Source: Kofleriaceae bacterium (GTDB lineage Bacteria > Myxococcota_A > Polyangia > Haliangiales > Haliangiaceae). From it: 6,605 bases of DNA. Under the pieces are notes generated by a model. It had not been told where the DNA came from, ran no database searches, and saw only the letters and a list, made by a program, of their open reading frames with translations. Made by a program: the position numbers and the translations under genes. The stretch is from assembly GCA_016763395.1 (NCBI GenBank), contig JAESTW010000898.1:1-6605 (forward strand). The letters are read 5' to 3'. Shown here piece by piece: positions 1-6,090 of the stretch. How positions within the stretch are numbered: position 1 is the stretch's first letter; the number at the start of each line of letters is the position of its first letter.

Positions 1-274
1 CCGCCTTTGCTACCGACTCGGAAACAATGACGCCCTCGATGTGGCCGGTGTCAAACACCATATTGACGGGTATTGAGGCAACCGTGGCTGCGATGAACGT
101 GTGCCCATCAACCAAGCTCATCTTCACTGATGCGTTGGGAGTGGGCCATGACTTGGGGGCTGTGCCGGTCGTACTAGCGTCATCTTGAATCGTTTGCTTG
201 GCCACCTCACTTCTATGGCTGCAAGCCGCGATTCCGGACAAGACCACCAGAGAGAATAGATTCTGTGCCAACAC
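1..274 (-). CDS. Lipoprotein with retropepsin-like aspartyl protease motif (5' part only)
   Basis: Reading the minus strand from about 274 gives an open frame of 91 codons that leaves the window at position 1, so the C-terminal part is missing. It starts with a hydrophobic stretch and a lipobox, LSGIAAC, with Cys18 as the likely lipidated residue. A polar linker follows, then a beta-type segment ending in IPVNMVFDTGHIEGVIVSE. Hydrophobic residues before D-T-G and a hydrophobic stretch after it are the usual pattern around the catalytic Asp (here Asp75) of retropepsin-like, single-domain aspartyl proteases. His78 stands where Ala or Ser is usual. I infer an envelope-anchored aspartyl-protease-like protein; activity is not shown. 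The start is uncertain. There is no ATG in frame after a TAG at 328-326. GTG (274) or TTG (271) gives a short signal peptide without the usual Lys/Arg, and TTG codons at 313 and 304 are also possible. No strong ribosome binding site marks any of them. Confidence 0.6.
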   Translation of the reverse strand, partial: MLAQNLFSLVVLSGIAACSHRSEVAKQTIQDDASTTGTAPKSWPTPNASVKMSLVDGHTFIAATVASIPVNMVFDTGHIEGVIVSESVAKA

Positions 275-375
275 TGGGATAGTTTGCCCTAGCCCAGAAC
301 CCAAAACAACCAACGTCGCAAGTGGCTATCCAACAAGCCGTGTAATCGGTGTATCCAGTTGAATTCGCGTTCAGG

Positions 376-404
376 ATTATAGCCTGACGATTGCTTGGTT
401 TGTC
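376..404 (-). promoter_or_regulatory. Candidate sigma70-type promoter for the leftmost lipoprotein gene
   Basis: On the minus strand a perfect TATAAT hexamer lies at 381-376. The best upstream partner is CGGACA at 406-401 (four of six bases of TTGACA), but the 19-base spacer is longer than the ideal 17. Transcription would begin near 369 and read toward the lipoprotein gene, leaving a leader of roughly 55-100 bases depending on the true start. It suggests that this gene has its own promoter and is not only read through from bamD. Confidence 0.4.
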
Positions 405-458
405 CGCTAAGACCTTACTATTGCGTGCGAACTTCTCCACATCCCCCAAACATGACAC

Positions 459-476
459 TTGCCCCAATGGGGGCAA
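459..476. other. Short perfect hairpin downstream of bamD
   Basis: TTGCCCC (459-465) and GGGGCAA (470-473 plus 474-476) form a perfect 7-base stem with a 4-base loop. It lies 68 bases beyond the bamD stop on the minus strand. No T-run follows on the minus side (the next bases are GTGTCATGTTTG), so it is not a standard intrinsic terminator. It could protect a 3' end or assist factor-dependent termination. The rest of 275-543 shows only the promoter listed separately. Confidence 0.35.
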
Positions 477-543
477 TTGCTCTAAATCTCATTTTTCTCA
501 TCATAGCAATCCGATTCCCACGCACAAGGAATATGTTGTTGTA

Positions 544-1428
544 CTACAGCGTCCGGACAGCAGCTCGGGCATCCTTGGCTTTGGCGTGCTTCGGATGAGT
601 CTTGATCAGGTCGTTCCAAGTCTCTTTGGCCCTGTCCAGCATCTTCACCTTCACATAGGCTTGTCCGAGCAGGTACAATGCCGGCGCATCGTAATTCGTT
701 CCTCGGTGCTTTGCCAAGAGTGACCGAAGCCTAAGAACTGTACCCATGGGCTTGTTGCGATCCCAATAATACTCCGCGACGTACATTTCATGTTGAGCCA
801 GTCGGGTGTTAATCGAGGTCAGGCGCTTCACCGCTTTTCCGTGATAGGGAGATTTCGGATACTTCTTAATAAAGGTTGTTAGTTGCCGGTGCGCATCCGC
901 TGTTGCGCTCTGGTCTTTCTCTCGAGCGGGAGGCAAGAGCCACCAACTTCCGGGTAACATCTTATAATAGGCCTCGCCCACGCGATACGCAGCGTAGCCG
1001 TTGAGCACCATGTCATGGGTAGGATGAAACTTGGCGAAGAGCTTGAATCCATCAACAGCCTGCAAATAGTTCTCAGCACCGAATTCGGCATCGGCCATGC
1101 GAAGCTCAGCGAGCACTGCGTATTTGGAGTAGGGAAAGCGAGCTTTGATAAAGGCGAAGTACTTGGCAGCTCCTTGCCAGGCCTTGGTTTTAAGCTTTTG
1201 CGCCCCCTTCTCGTAGTTCTGTTGCGCGGTAACCGCGTACTTTACTCGATTGTCAGCTTGGCTACCGCAACCAATACTCAACGATACGCTTGCGAGCAAA
1301 GCCAGAATTCCCAGTCCGGTGGGAAAACGAGAAGCCCACAGGCGAAAAATGGCTCGGCGAAAGAGAGACGTATTAATGGGAGAATTTGCGCTTGCTATCA
1401 TGATGTATTGCCAACTTGAGCGACGCAT
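544..1428 (-). CDS. bamD: Outer membrane protein assembly factor BamD (YfiO/ComL family lipoprotein)
   Basis: BamD is the essential lipoprotein of the BAM complex. On the periplasmic face of the outer membrane it helps BamA fold beta-barrel proteins. The 294-residue product has an N-terminal hydrophobic segment (about 37-52), then Cys54 in SLSIGC, the likely lipid attachment site. The mature part (about 241 residues) matches the usual family length and is built of TPR-like helical pairs: [20 protein letters not shown] (71-90), [20 protein letters not shown] (97-116), the signature FHPTH (134-138) with GEAYYKMLP (151-159), [15 protein letters not shown] (186-200), and [13 protein letters not shown] (210-222). 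A last TPR ends near HPKHAKA (278-284). These motifs and their order are characteristic of BamD. The ATG at 1428 gives the longest frame, but its signal peptide is very long. A second ATG at 1401 (Met10) is also possible and fits the predicted promoter better. The lipobox has Ser at -3, a less usual residue. Confidence 0.9.
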   Translation of the reverse strand: MRRSSWQYIMIASANSPINTSLFRRAIFRLWASRFPTGLGILALLASVSLSIGCGSQADNRVKYAVTAQQNYEKGAQKLKTKAWQGAAKYFAFIKARFPYSKYAVLAELRMADAEFGAENYLQAVDGFKLFAKFHPTHDMVLNGYAAYRVGEAYYKMLPGSWWLLPPAREKDQSATADAHRQLTTFIKKYPKSPYHGKAVKRLTSINTRLAQHEMYVAEYYWDRNKPMGTVLRLRSLLAKHRGTNYDAPALYLLGQAYVKVKMLDRAKETWNDLIKTHPKHAKAKDARAAVRTL

Positions 1429-1430
1429 CC

Positions 1431-1459
1431 GGTATATCCATAGCTCCGTGATAGGTCAA
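1431..1459 (-). promoter_or_regulatory. Candidate bamD promoter
   Basis: On the minus strand TTGACC (1459-1454) and TATACC (1436-1431) are separated by exactly 17 bases, matching nine of twelve sigma70 consensus positions. Transcription should start near 1424, which lies just inside the ATG at 1428. If the promoter is real, translation more likely begins at the ATG at 1401. No good Shine-Dalgarno sequence is visible before either ATG. Confidence 0.4.
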
Positions 1460-1561
1460 GGCTGCCCTCTTGGACTCGCATCTCAGCTCGGTGGTTGTGC
1501 CGAAAGCCGAGAAGATCGGCCGAATCGATGGAATTCACTACATCATTGAGTTTTTGGGGGC

Positions 1562-1567
1562 TATAAG
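1562..1567 (+). promoter_or_regulatory. Possible -10 element for the lipoprotein-mnmG-fadL cluster
   Basis: TATAAG at 1562-1567 matches five of six bases of the -10 consensus, but no good -35 hexamer lies 16-18 bases upstream. Transcription would start near 1574, giving an almost leaderless message for the ATG at 1576. No other convincing plus-strand promoter was found in the divergent intergenic region 1429-1575, so this is a weak candidate. Confidence 0.25.
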
Positions 1568-1575
1568 TCCGCTCT

Positions 1576-2256
1576 ATGCTCGCTACCATTTCGTCTTCCA
1601 AGGCCATCTGCAAAACCACGATGGCGCTTTTCTGTGCAGTTTTCATACTCGCCTGCTCGTCTGCCCAACTTACCCCAATGCCTAAAGCTCCCAAGGCTGA
1701 GACTGACGCCGAGCTTGTTGGCGACCTTTGCAAAGGCACGAGCTGCAGTTGCACGGGCAATTCTGTTGGCAAAATTCCCGAGGGCAAAAAACGATTCCGT
1801 ATCACTCTCGGTCCAACCCAAAGTGAAATTTGGGCCACCGTCGATGGCAACACACTTTACAAAGGGATCGAGGGCGCGACCTCTTGCTTCTATTTGGACT
1901 TGGCGGTCGGCGAGCACACGGTCAACATGCACGCCAAAGGTCGCGGCGGTTTTGGAGCGCGAATGCTCATCAGTGAATTTGGCGAAAAGGGCTGGTATGA
2001 GAGTTTCGAATTCAGCTGCGGCGCGCCTGGCCTGTGCGACCGAGCCAGTTTGCGCAGTTGGAAAGAGCGAATTTCCGGCGTTGATGCTGGCAAACACGCG
2101 CCCTGTGGCTCTGTTCGTATCTCGGGAATCGACTGGATCGAAGGCAAGATGCCGGACGATTTGCACCCCGAAACCTTCTTTCTGCAAGCCGTGATGAAGG
2201 TCTACAAATTCACTCCCAAGCACGCCCCCGGCAGCGCCGAGTGCATCAAAAACTAA
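1576..2256 (+). CDS. Cys-rich lipoprotein of unknown function
   Basis: I do not recognise this 226-residue protein. The N-terminus is a lipoprotein signal peptide: Lys9 and Lys13, a hydrophobic core [12 protein letters not shown], and lipobox ILAC with Cys27 as the lipidated residue. The mature part begins with a short Pro/Ala/Lys linker. A compact region then reads like alternating beta strands ([70 protein letters not shown]). Besides Cys27 there are eight cysteines (52, 57, 59, 104, 148, 154, 177, 223), an even number consistent with disulfides in an exported domain. The pattern suggests a beta-sandwich, possibly carbohydrate- or ligand-binding; that is only inference. The ATG at 1576 is preferred because a start at Met16 (1621) would remove both lysines from the signal peptide. 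It is divergent from bamD and ends 16 bases before mnmG, so it probably heads that transcript. Confidence 0.8.
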   Translation: MLATISSSKAICKTTMALFCAVFILACSSAQLTPMPKAPKAETDAELVGDLCKGTSCSCTGNSVGKIPEGKKRFRITLGPTQSEIWATVDGNTLYKGIEGATSCFYLDLAVGEHTVNMHAKGRGGFGARMLISEFGEKGWYESFEFSCGAPGLCDRASLRSWKERISGVDAGKHAPCGSVRISGIDWIEGKMPDDLHPETFFLQAVMKVYKFTPKHAPGSAECIKN

Positions 2257-2272
2257 GAGAGTAGTTCTTACT

Positions 2273-4225
2273 ATGTTTACCTACCCAGACAAATTTGACG
2301 TAATTGTAGTTGGCGCAGGCCATGCCGGGTGCGAGGCAGCGCTGGCCGCCAGCAGAATGGGCGCCAAGGTCTTGGTCCTCACGGGCAATCTCGACATGGT
2401 AGCTCAGATGTCCTGTAACCCAGCCATTGGTGGAGTGGGCAAAGGACACTTGGTTAAGGAGATCGATGCGCTGGGCGGAGAGATGGCCAAGGTCACCGAC
2501 CTCACTGGCATTCAATCGCGGCGCCTGAACTTGTCCAAAGGGCCAGCAGTGCGCGCAACCCGGGTGCAGGCGGACAAGCGGCGATACCGAGAGACAATGC
2601 GTGATGTTCTCGACCGCCAAGTAGGACTCAGCCTGCGTCAAGCCAACGTTACCGAGCTATTGGTTGAAGATGCACAGATTCGTGGAGTTGGTACGAAGAT
2701 GGGAGTGGCCTTCCTCAGCAAAACTGTCATTCTGACTACTGGCACCTTCTTGCGCGGCAAGATCTACGTCGGTGACTCCAAGGGCGAAGGCGGACGAGCG
2801 GGCGAGGCGGCGGCTATAGGGCTTTCTCTCTCCTTGGAAAAACTCGGATTCCCCTTGGCCAGACTCAAGACCGGCACACCGTGTCGACTGGACGGAAAGA
2901 CCCTCGACATGTCCGGTCTCGAAGAGCAAAAGGGCGATGTTCCCGCTCCTCGCTGTCGCGTGTTGGCACCCTATGGCGAAAAGCCGCCCTTGCCTCAGCG
3001 TAGCTGTTACGTAACCTACACCAACACGAAGACCCACGACCTCATTCGAGCTGGCTTGTCGCGATCGCCACTATTTCGGGGAGAAATCGAAGGCACCGGC
3101 CCGCGCTATTGTCCGAGTATTGAAGACAAAATCACCCGCTTTGCCGACCGAGATCGACATCAGATTTTCTTAGAACCAGAAGGGCTCGACACCTGCGAAG
3201 TGTATCCCGGCGGAATCTCCACATCCCTGCCCTACGACATCCAGCTGGCCTTTCTACGCACAATTCCAGGACTTGAGAATTGCGAGATGACCCGTCCGGG
3301 ATACGCCGTCGAGTACGGTTTTTGCGATCCCCGTGAACTCTACGCGACACAAGAAACCAAGCGCGTCAAAGGCTTGTATCTGGGCGGACAAATCAACGGC
3401 ACCTCGGGTTATGAGGAAGCTGCGATTCAGGGCTTGCTCGCGGGCATCAATGCGGCGCTCAGTACCGGAAGCTGTGATAGCACGATGAGCGAACTCGTCC
3501 TGCGCAGAGATCAGGCTTACGGCGGCGTGCTCGTCGATGATTTGATCAGCAAGGGCACCAAGGAGCCCTACCGCATGTTTACCTCACGCGCCGAATACCG
3601 TTTGTTATTGCGTGAGGACAATGCGGCGGACAGACTCATGCCAATCGGACGAGCGCTCGGACTTGTAGACGATACCAGGTGGGCTCGCTTTGAAGAATTC
3701 GGACGCTCTTTGCGAGCGGCTCAAGAGAGTGTGCTGGCGATGTCCGTCACTGGAACCGACGCGGTTAACGCACAGCTCGTCAAGCAGGGTAGCTCGCCAC
3801 TGCACAATCGCCGTTGCACCCTTGAAGAACTGCTCAAACGTCCGGAGTTGCGCTACGAACACTTGGCTGCCATTGCGGACGCCGCGCAGATCACGGTGCC
3901 AGAACTCTCACCCGATATCGCCGAGCGACTCGAAACAGAGATCAAATACTCTGGGTATCTAAAACGACAAAAGGTTGATGCTGAGCGATTGGCGCGCTTT
4001 GAAGATCTGCTACTACCCCAAGATTTGGACTACAGCGCCATACATGGCCTGTCCAACGAAGACGTGGAAAAGCTCAGCCAAGCACGTCCTAGGTCGATAG
4101 GGCAAGCATCTCGGATTAGCGGTGTGACACCAGTGGCGGTGACAGTTATCATGACCCACCTCGATTTGGCTCGTCGTTACCGCGAAGACGCAGGAAACAA
4201 CAAGAGCGAAGACAAGCGCAGATAA
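2273..4225 (+). CDS. mnmG: tRNA uridine-5-carboxymethylaminomethyl(34) synthesis enzyme MnmG (GidA)
   Basis: MnmG is the FAD-dependent partner of the GTPase MnmE. Together, in the cytoplasm, they add a (carboxymethyl)aminomethyl group to C5 of wobble uridine 34 in certain tRNAs, using methylenetetrahydrofolate. The 650-residue product is close to the family length (E. coli about 629). Visible motifs are the FAD-binding GAGHAG (14-19), [11 protein letters not shown] (48-58) with conserved Cys48, GTFLRG (157-162), RLKTGTPCR (197-205), [11 protein letters not shown] (276-286) with the second conserved Cys280, and FLEPEG (299-304). Further on are [14 protein letters not shown] (371-384), [20 protein letters not shown] (431-450), and the C-terminal tRNA/MnmE-binding helical domain with [11 protein letters not shown] (556-566) and [11 protein letters not shown] (610-620). 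Two positions differ from the form I know: Cys204 where Pro is usual and Gly313 in YPGGISTS where Asn is usual. The start fits the family N-terminus. A GAGAG about 12 bases upstream is a weak ribosome site. mnmE is not in the window. Confidence 0.98.
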   Translation: MFTYPDKFDVIVVGAGHAGCEAALAASRMGAKVLVLTGNLDMVAQMSCNPAIGGVGKGHLVKEIDALGGEMAKVTDLTGIQSRRLNLSKGPAVRATRVQADKRRYRETMRDVLDRQVGLSLRQANVTELLVEDAQIRGVGTKMGVAFLSKTVILTTGTFLRGKIYVGDSKGEGGRAGEAAAIGLSLSLEKLGFPLARLKTGTPCRLDGKTLDMSGLEEQKGDVPAPRCRVLAPYGEKPPLPQRSCYVTYTNTKTHDLIRAGLSRSPLFRGEIEGTGPRYCPSIEDKITRFADRDRHQIFLEPEGLDTCEVYPGGISTSLPYDIQLAFLRTIPGLENCEMTRPGYAVEYGFCDPRELYATQETKRVKGLYLGGQINGTSGYEEAAIQGLLAGINAALSTGSCDSTMSELVLRRDQAYGGVLVDDLISKGTKEPYRMFTSRAEYRLLLREDNAADRLMPIGRALGLVDDTRWARFEEFGRSLRAAQESVLAMSVTGTDAVNAQLVKQGSSPLHNRRCTLEELLKRPELRYEHLAAIADAAQITVPELSPDIAERLETEIKYSGYLKRQKVDAERLARFEDLLLPQDLDYSAIHGLSNEDVEKLSQARPRSIGQASRISGVTPVAVTVIMTHLDLARRYREDAGNNKSEDKRR

Positions 4226-4257
4226 GTTCAGCAGACAAGAGCAGCAAGAAGTTCCCC

Positions 4258-5838
4258 ATGAAAAAATGTATCGCCCTCGCCACCCTTCTCACCGCAGTTC
4301 TCGCCCTTCCCCAGCACAGCAACGCTGGCGGTACTGCCATCCCGGGATACGGCAGCCAAGCGCAACCGAGAGCGGGCGCGTTTGTGGCCAAGGCGGACGA
4401 TCCATCTGCGATTTATCACAACCCTGCGGGCCTAGTGAAAATGAGTGGCACGGTCATTCAACTAGGGATAAATCTTATTAACTTCAGCCAGACCTTTCAG
4501 CGTTCGGGCTCGTACGACGACTGTACCGGCGCCAAATGTCCTGTCGGCGGCGTCCCCTACGCCGGACAACCCTATCCCAAGACCGAGAACACCTCGCACG
4601 GTGCGGTCCACGTTGGAGACTACGCAGTGGTGCCGCTGATTTCCGTGGTGAGCGATCTCGGCCTCGACTTGCCCATGGTCTTTGCGGCAGGCGTTTTCGC
4701 TCCGTCAGTGGGCTCGGCGGACAGAGATATCGATTCAGACTATATCTTGCAGTCAGACCCCAATTCACCACCACCACCCGGAAGATACGACATCCTCAAA
4801 CAAGAAGTCGCCGTTCTCTTTCCATCGCTTGCTGTGGGATACAAAGTCAGCGAGAAGCTCAGCTTAGGCGCACGTATATCCTGGGGTTTCGGTAGTCTCA
4901 AAGGTGTTTCCTCAACTTGGGGTGAGAGAAACTATGAGGAGTGGGAAGGTCTCGATGCGGTGTTCGCCGTGGACGCGTCCGACTCTTTTGTACCCGCTTT
5001 TGGAGTGGGAGCACTGTATCAACCCAGACCCAATGTTGAACTTGGCTTCAATTACAGGTCAGCGGCAAGCTTGCACACAAAAGGCACCGGTGTTCCCACC
5101 ACAGGCACAGGATTGTTGTTAGGCGGCGTTGAACCGCTGAGCCCAAAGGTTTCAGGTTCACTTTCCTGTGGCCCTGGCGGTACCATCGCTGCCTTTGCCG
5201 CCTGCGTAGAACTAGAATTACCACGTATGGCCAGCCTCGGTGGTCGTTACTATTGGGAAGATGGAAAAGGCCGCGAGATGGCGGACATCGAATTCGACGT
5301 GCAATGGGAGAACTGGTCCAATGCCAGCAACCTTGTCAACCTAGTCGACGCAACCACGCCTGCGGCAATCGAGGGTATTCCGCCCTCCGTCATTCGCCAC
5401 GGATTTAAGGATGTCTTCTCCTTTCGCTTGGGTGGCTCGTACTCGATTCCTCTAGGCAAAAACACCTTGGGATTCCGCGCCGGACTTGCCTACGACACAG
5501 AGACCGCCGAGACAAGCTGGACAAGACTTGACCAAGATGGATTCGCTCGGACAACTGCCGCACTCGGACTCGCGTTCGAAGTTCCCGGTTGGCGATTCGA
5601 ACTCAGTGGCGGAACTGTACTAGAAGGCACGCGTGTCGTTGATCACGGCGGCTGCAATCCGGACGACAGCAACATTGGCTGTAGCGGAAACATGGAAGAC
5701 CCAGTTGCAAACCGAAATGCGCCCGATCCCGCGCAGCCGACCAATGAAGGCCGCTTTCAGACCCAGTCTCCCTTCAATGCAGGTACTTACGAGCAAGGCT
5801 ACTTATTCTTAGGTGGCGGAGTTACCGCCTGGTTCTAG
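4258..5838 (+). CDS. FadL/OMPP1/TodX-family outer membrane transport protein
   Basis: The 526-residue product has a Sec signal peptide (MKK, hydrophobic core, likely cleavage after SNA at residue 23). The FadL-type N-terminal hatch region follows: GYGSQAQPRAGAFVAKADDP (30-49) and AIYHNPAGL with the hallmark NPAG (55-58). The body alternates amphipathic strands typical of a 14-strand barrel. It includes ELPRMASLGGRYYW (320-333), FDVQWENWS (346-354) and DVFSFRLGGSYSI followed by GFRAGLAYDTETA (405-417), all family-like segments. It ends in a beta strand with terminal Phe (GVTAWF), the usual C-terminal signal read by the BAM machinery. Family members move long-chain fatty acids or other hydrophobic compounds across the outer membrane; the substrate here is unknown. 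It is longer than E. coli FadL (about 446). Three close cysteine pairs (89/94, 304/316, 466/475) lie in segments that look like loops. It begins 32 bases after mnmG on the same strand, so co-transcription is likely. Confidence 0.92.
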   Translation: MKKCIALATLLTAVLALPQHSNAGGTAIPGYGSQAQPRAGAFVAKADDPSAIYHNPAGLVKMSGTVIQLGINLINFSQTFQRSGSYDDCTGAKCPVGGVPYAGQPYPKTENTSHGAVHVGDYAVVPLISVVSDLGLDLPMVFAAGVFAPSVGSADRDIDSDYILQSDPNSPPPPGRYDILKQEVAVLFPSLAVGYKVSEKLSLGARISWGFGSLKGVSSTWGERNYEEWEGLDAVFAVDASDSFVPAFGVGALYQPRPNVELGFNYRSAASLHTKGTGVPTTGTGLLLGGVEPLSPKVSGSLSCGPGGTIAAFAACVELELPRMASLGGRYYWEDGKGREMADIEFDVQWENWSNASNLVNLVDATTPAAIEGIPPSVIRHGFKDVFSFRLGGSYSIPLGKNTLGFRAGLAYDTETAETSWTRLDQDGFARTTAALGLAFEVPGWRFELSGGTVLEGTRVVDHGGCNPDDSNIGCSGNMEDPVANRNAPDPAQPTNEGRFQTQSPFNAGTYEQGYLFLGGGVTAWF

Positions 5839-5842
5839 GAGG

Positions 5843-5868
5843 CTGGTGTTAAATGAATCAACACCCAG
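5843..5868 (+). terminator. Candidate stem-loop after the FadL-family gene (no T-run)
   Basis: GGTGTT (5845-5850) pairs with AACACC (5860-5865) around a 9-base loop. CT (5843-5844) and AG (5867-5868) extend the stem across one bulged C. It starts five bases after the stop codon, a typical place for a transcript end. The following bases are not T-rich, so it is not a convincing intrinsic terminator; factor-dependent termination or 3'-end protection is possible. Confidence 0.3.
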
Positions 5869-5916
5869 ACCTGCTAACGCTCGCTGCGTAAAAAACCTAA
5901 GAAATGTTGTAACGTT

Positions 5917-5945
5917 TTGACAGTCGTATCAACCGCTACCGATGT
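5917..5945 (+). promoter_or_regulatory. Candidate promoter for the repeat lipoprotein gene
   Basis: A perfect TTGACA stands at 5917-5922. The hexamer at the ideal 17-base distance is CGATGT (5940-5945), a poor -10 box. If it is used, transcription would begin near 5952 and give a leader of about 140 bases that holds all of the nested inverted repeats described below. A competing -10-like TATATA at 6068-6073 lacks a good -35 and would give a leader of only about ten bases. Confidence 0.35.
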
Positions 5946-5985
5946 TCATATGTAGGTAGATACTAATTGGCTAACTGCCACTATC

Positions 5986-6090
5986 AGTTTGTCCAACCAG
6001 TTGGTCACCTGGATTTCGTGAGGTAGAGTGAATCCATTATTGGTCCCTTTTCGGGATCAAACTTCACTATATAACTTACAGGGACAAACT
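5986..6090 (+). promoter_or_regulatory. Predicted structured 5' leader that could mask the ribosome binding site
   Basis: Three levels of pairing can be drawn by eye. P1: AGTTTGTCC (5986-5994) is a perfect complement of GGACAAACT (6082-6090), the bases directly before the ATG at 6091. P2: AGTGAA (6027-6032) pairs with TTCACT (6063-6068). P3, inside P2: TTGGTCCC (6040-6047) pairs with GGGATCAA (6053-6060), eight pairs including one G-T wobble, around a TTTTC loop. A small hairpin CCAG/CTGG (5997-6000 with 6009-6012) also fits within P1. Together they would form a three-way junction. P1 covers GGA of the AGGGA ribosome site (6080-6084), so it could control translation. It matches no riboswitch class I recognise, and part of the pairing could be chance. 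Confidence 0.35.
6080..6084 (+). promoter_or_regulatory. Ribosome binding site of the repeat lipoprotein gene
   Basis: AGGGA stands six bases before the ATG at 6091, a suitable spacing. It supports this start, and its last three bases fall in the predicted P1 helix of the leader. Confidence 0.55.

Noticed and set aside
213..476. Open frame of 87 codons on the minus strand
   Set aside because: It begins with TTG, has no signal or domain character, and overlaps the lipoprotein frame that has a clear lipobox and DTG motif.
459..476. GC-rich hairpin as an intrinsic terminator
   Set aside because: No T-run follows on the minus strand, and the T-rich stretch on the plus side is too distant and not preceded by a plus-strand gene.
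391..723. Plus-strand open frames overlapping the bamD 3' end
   Set aside because: Composition is not protein-like and they lie opposite a clear bamD frame.
1015..1549. Plus-strand open frames opposite bamD
   Set aside because: Antisense shadows of BamD codons with no recognisable features.
1561..2223. Long minus-strand frame opposite the lipoprotein gene
   Set aside because: It lacks a signal or motif, and the plus-strand frame has a proper lipoprotein signal and spacing to mnmG.
2246..3037. Minus-strand frames opposite mnmG
   Set aside because: mnmG is unmistakable, so these are shadows.
4484..4895. Arg/Ser-rich frames on both strands inside the FadL-family gene
   Set aside because: Biased composition is typical of wrong-frame reading of a real gene.
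5993..6004. CCAAC-CA-GTTGG as a hairpin or operator
   Set aside because: A two-base loop cannot form a hairpin, and the short arms alone do not support an operator. It also competes with the longer P1 pairing.
6068..6074. TATATAA as the main promoter -10 of the last gene
   Set aside because: No acceptable -35 lies at proper spacing, and the bases are part of the inverted repeat AGTGAA/TTCACT. Kept only as an alternative.
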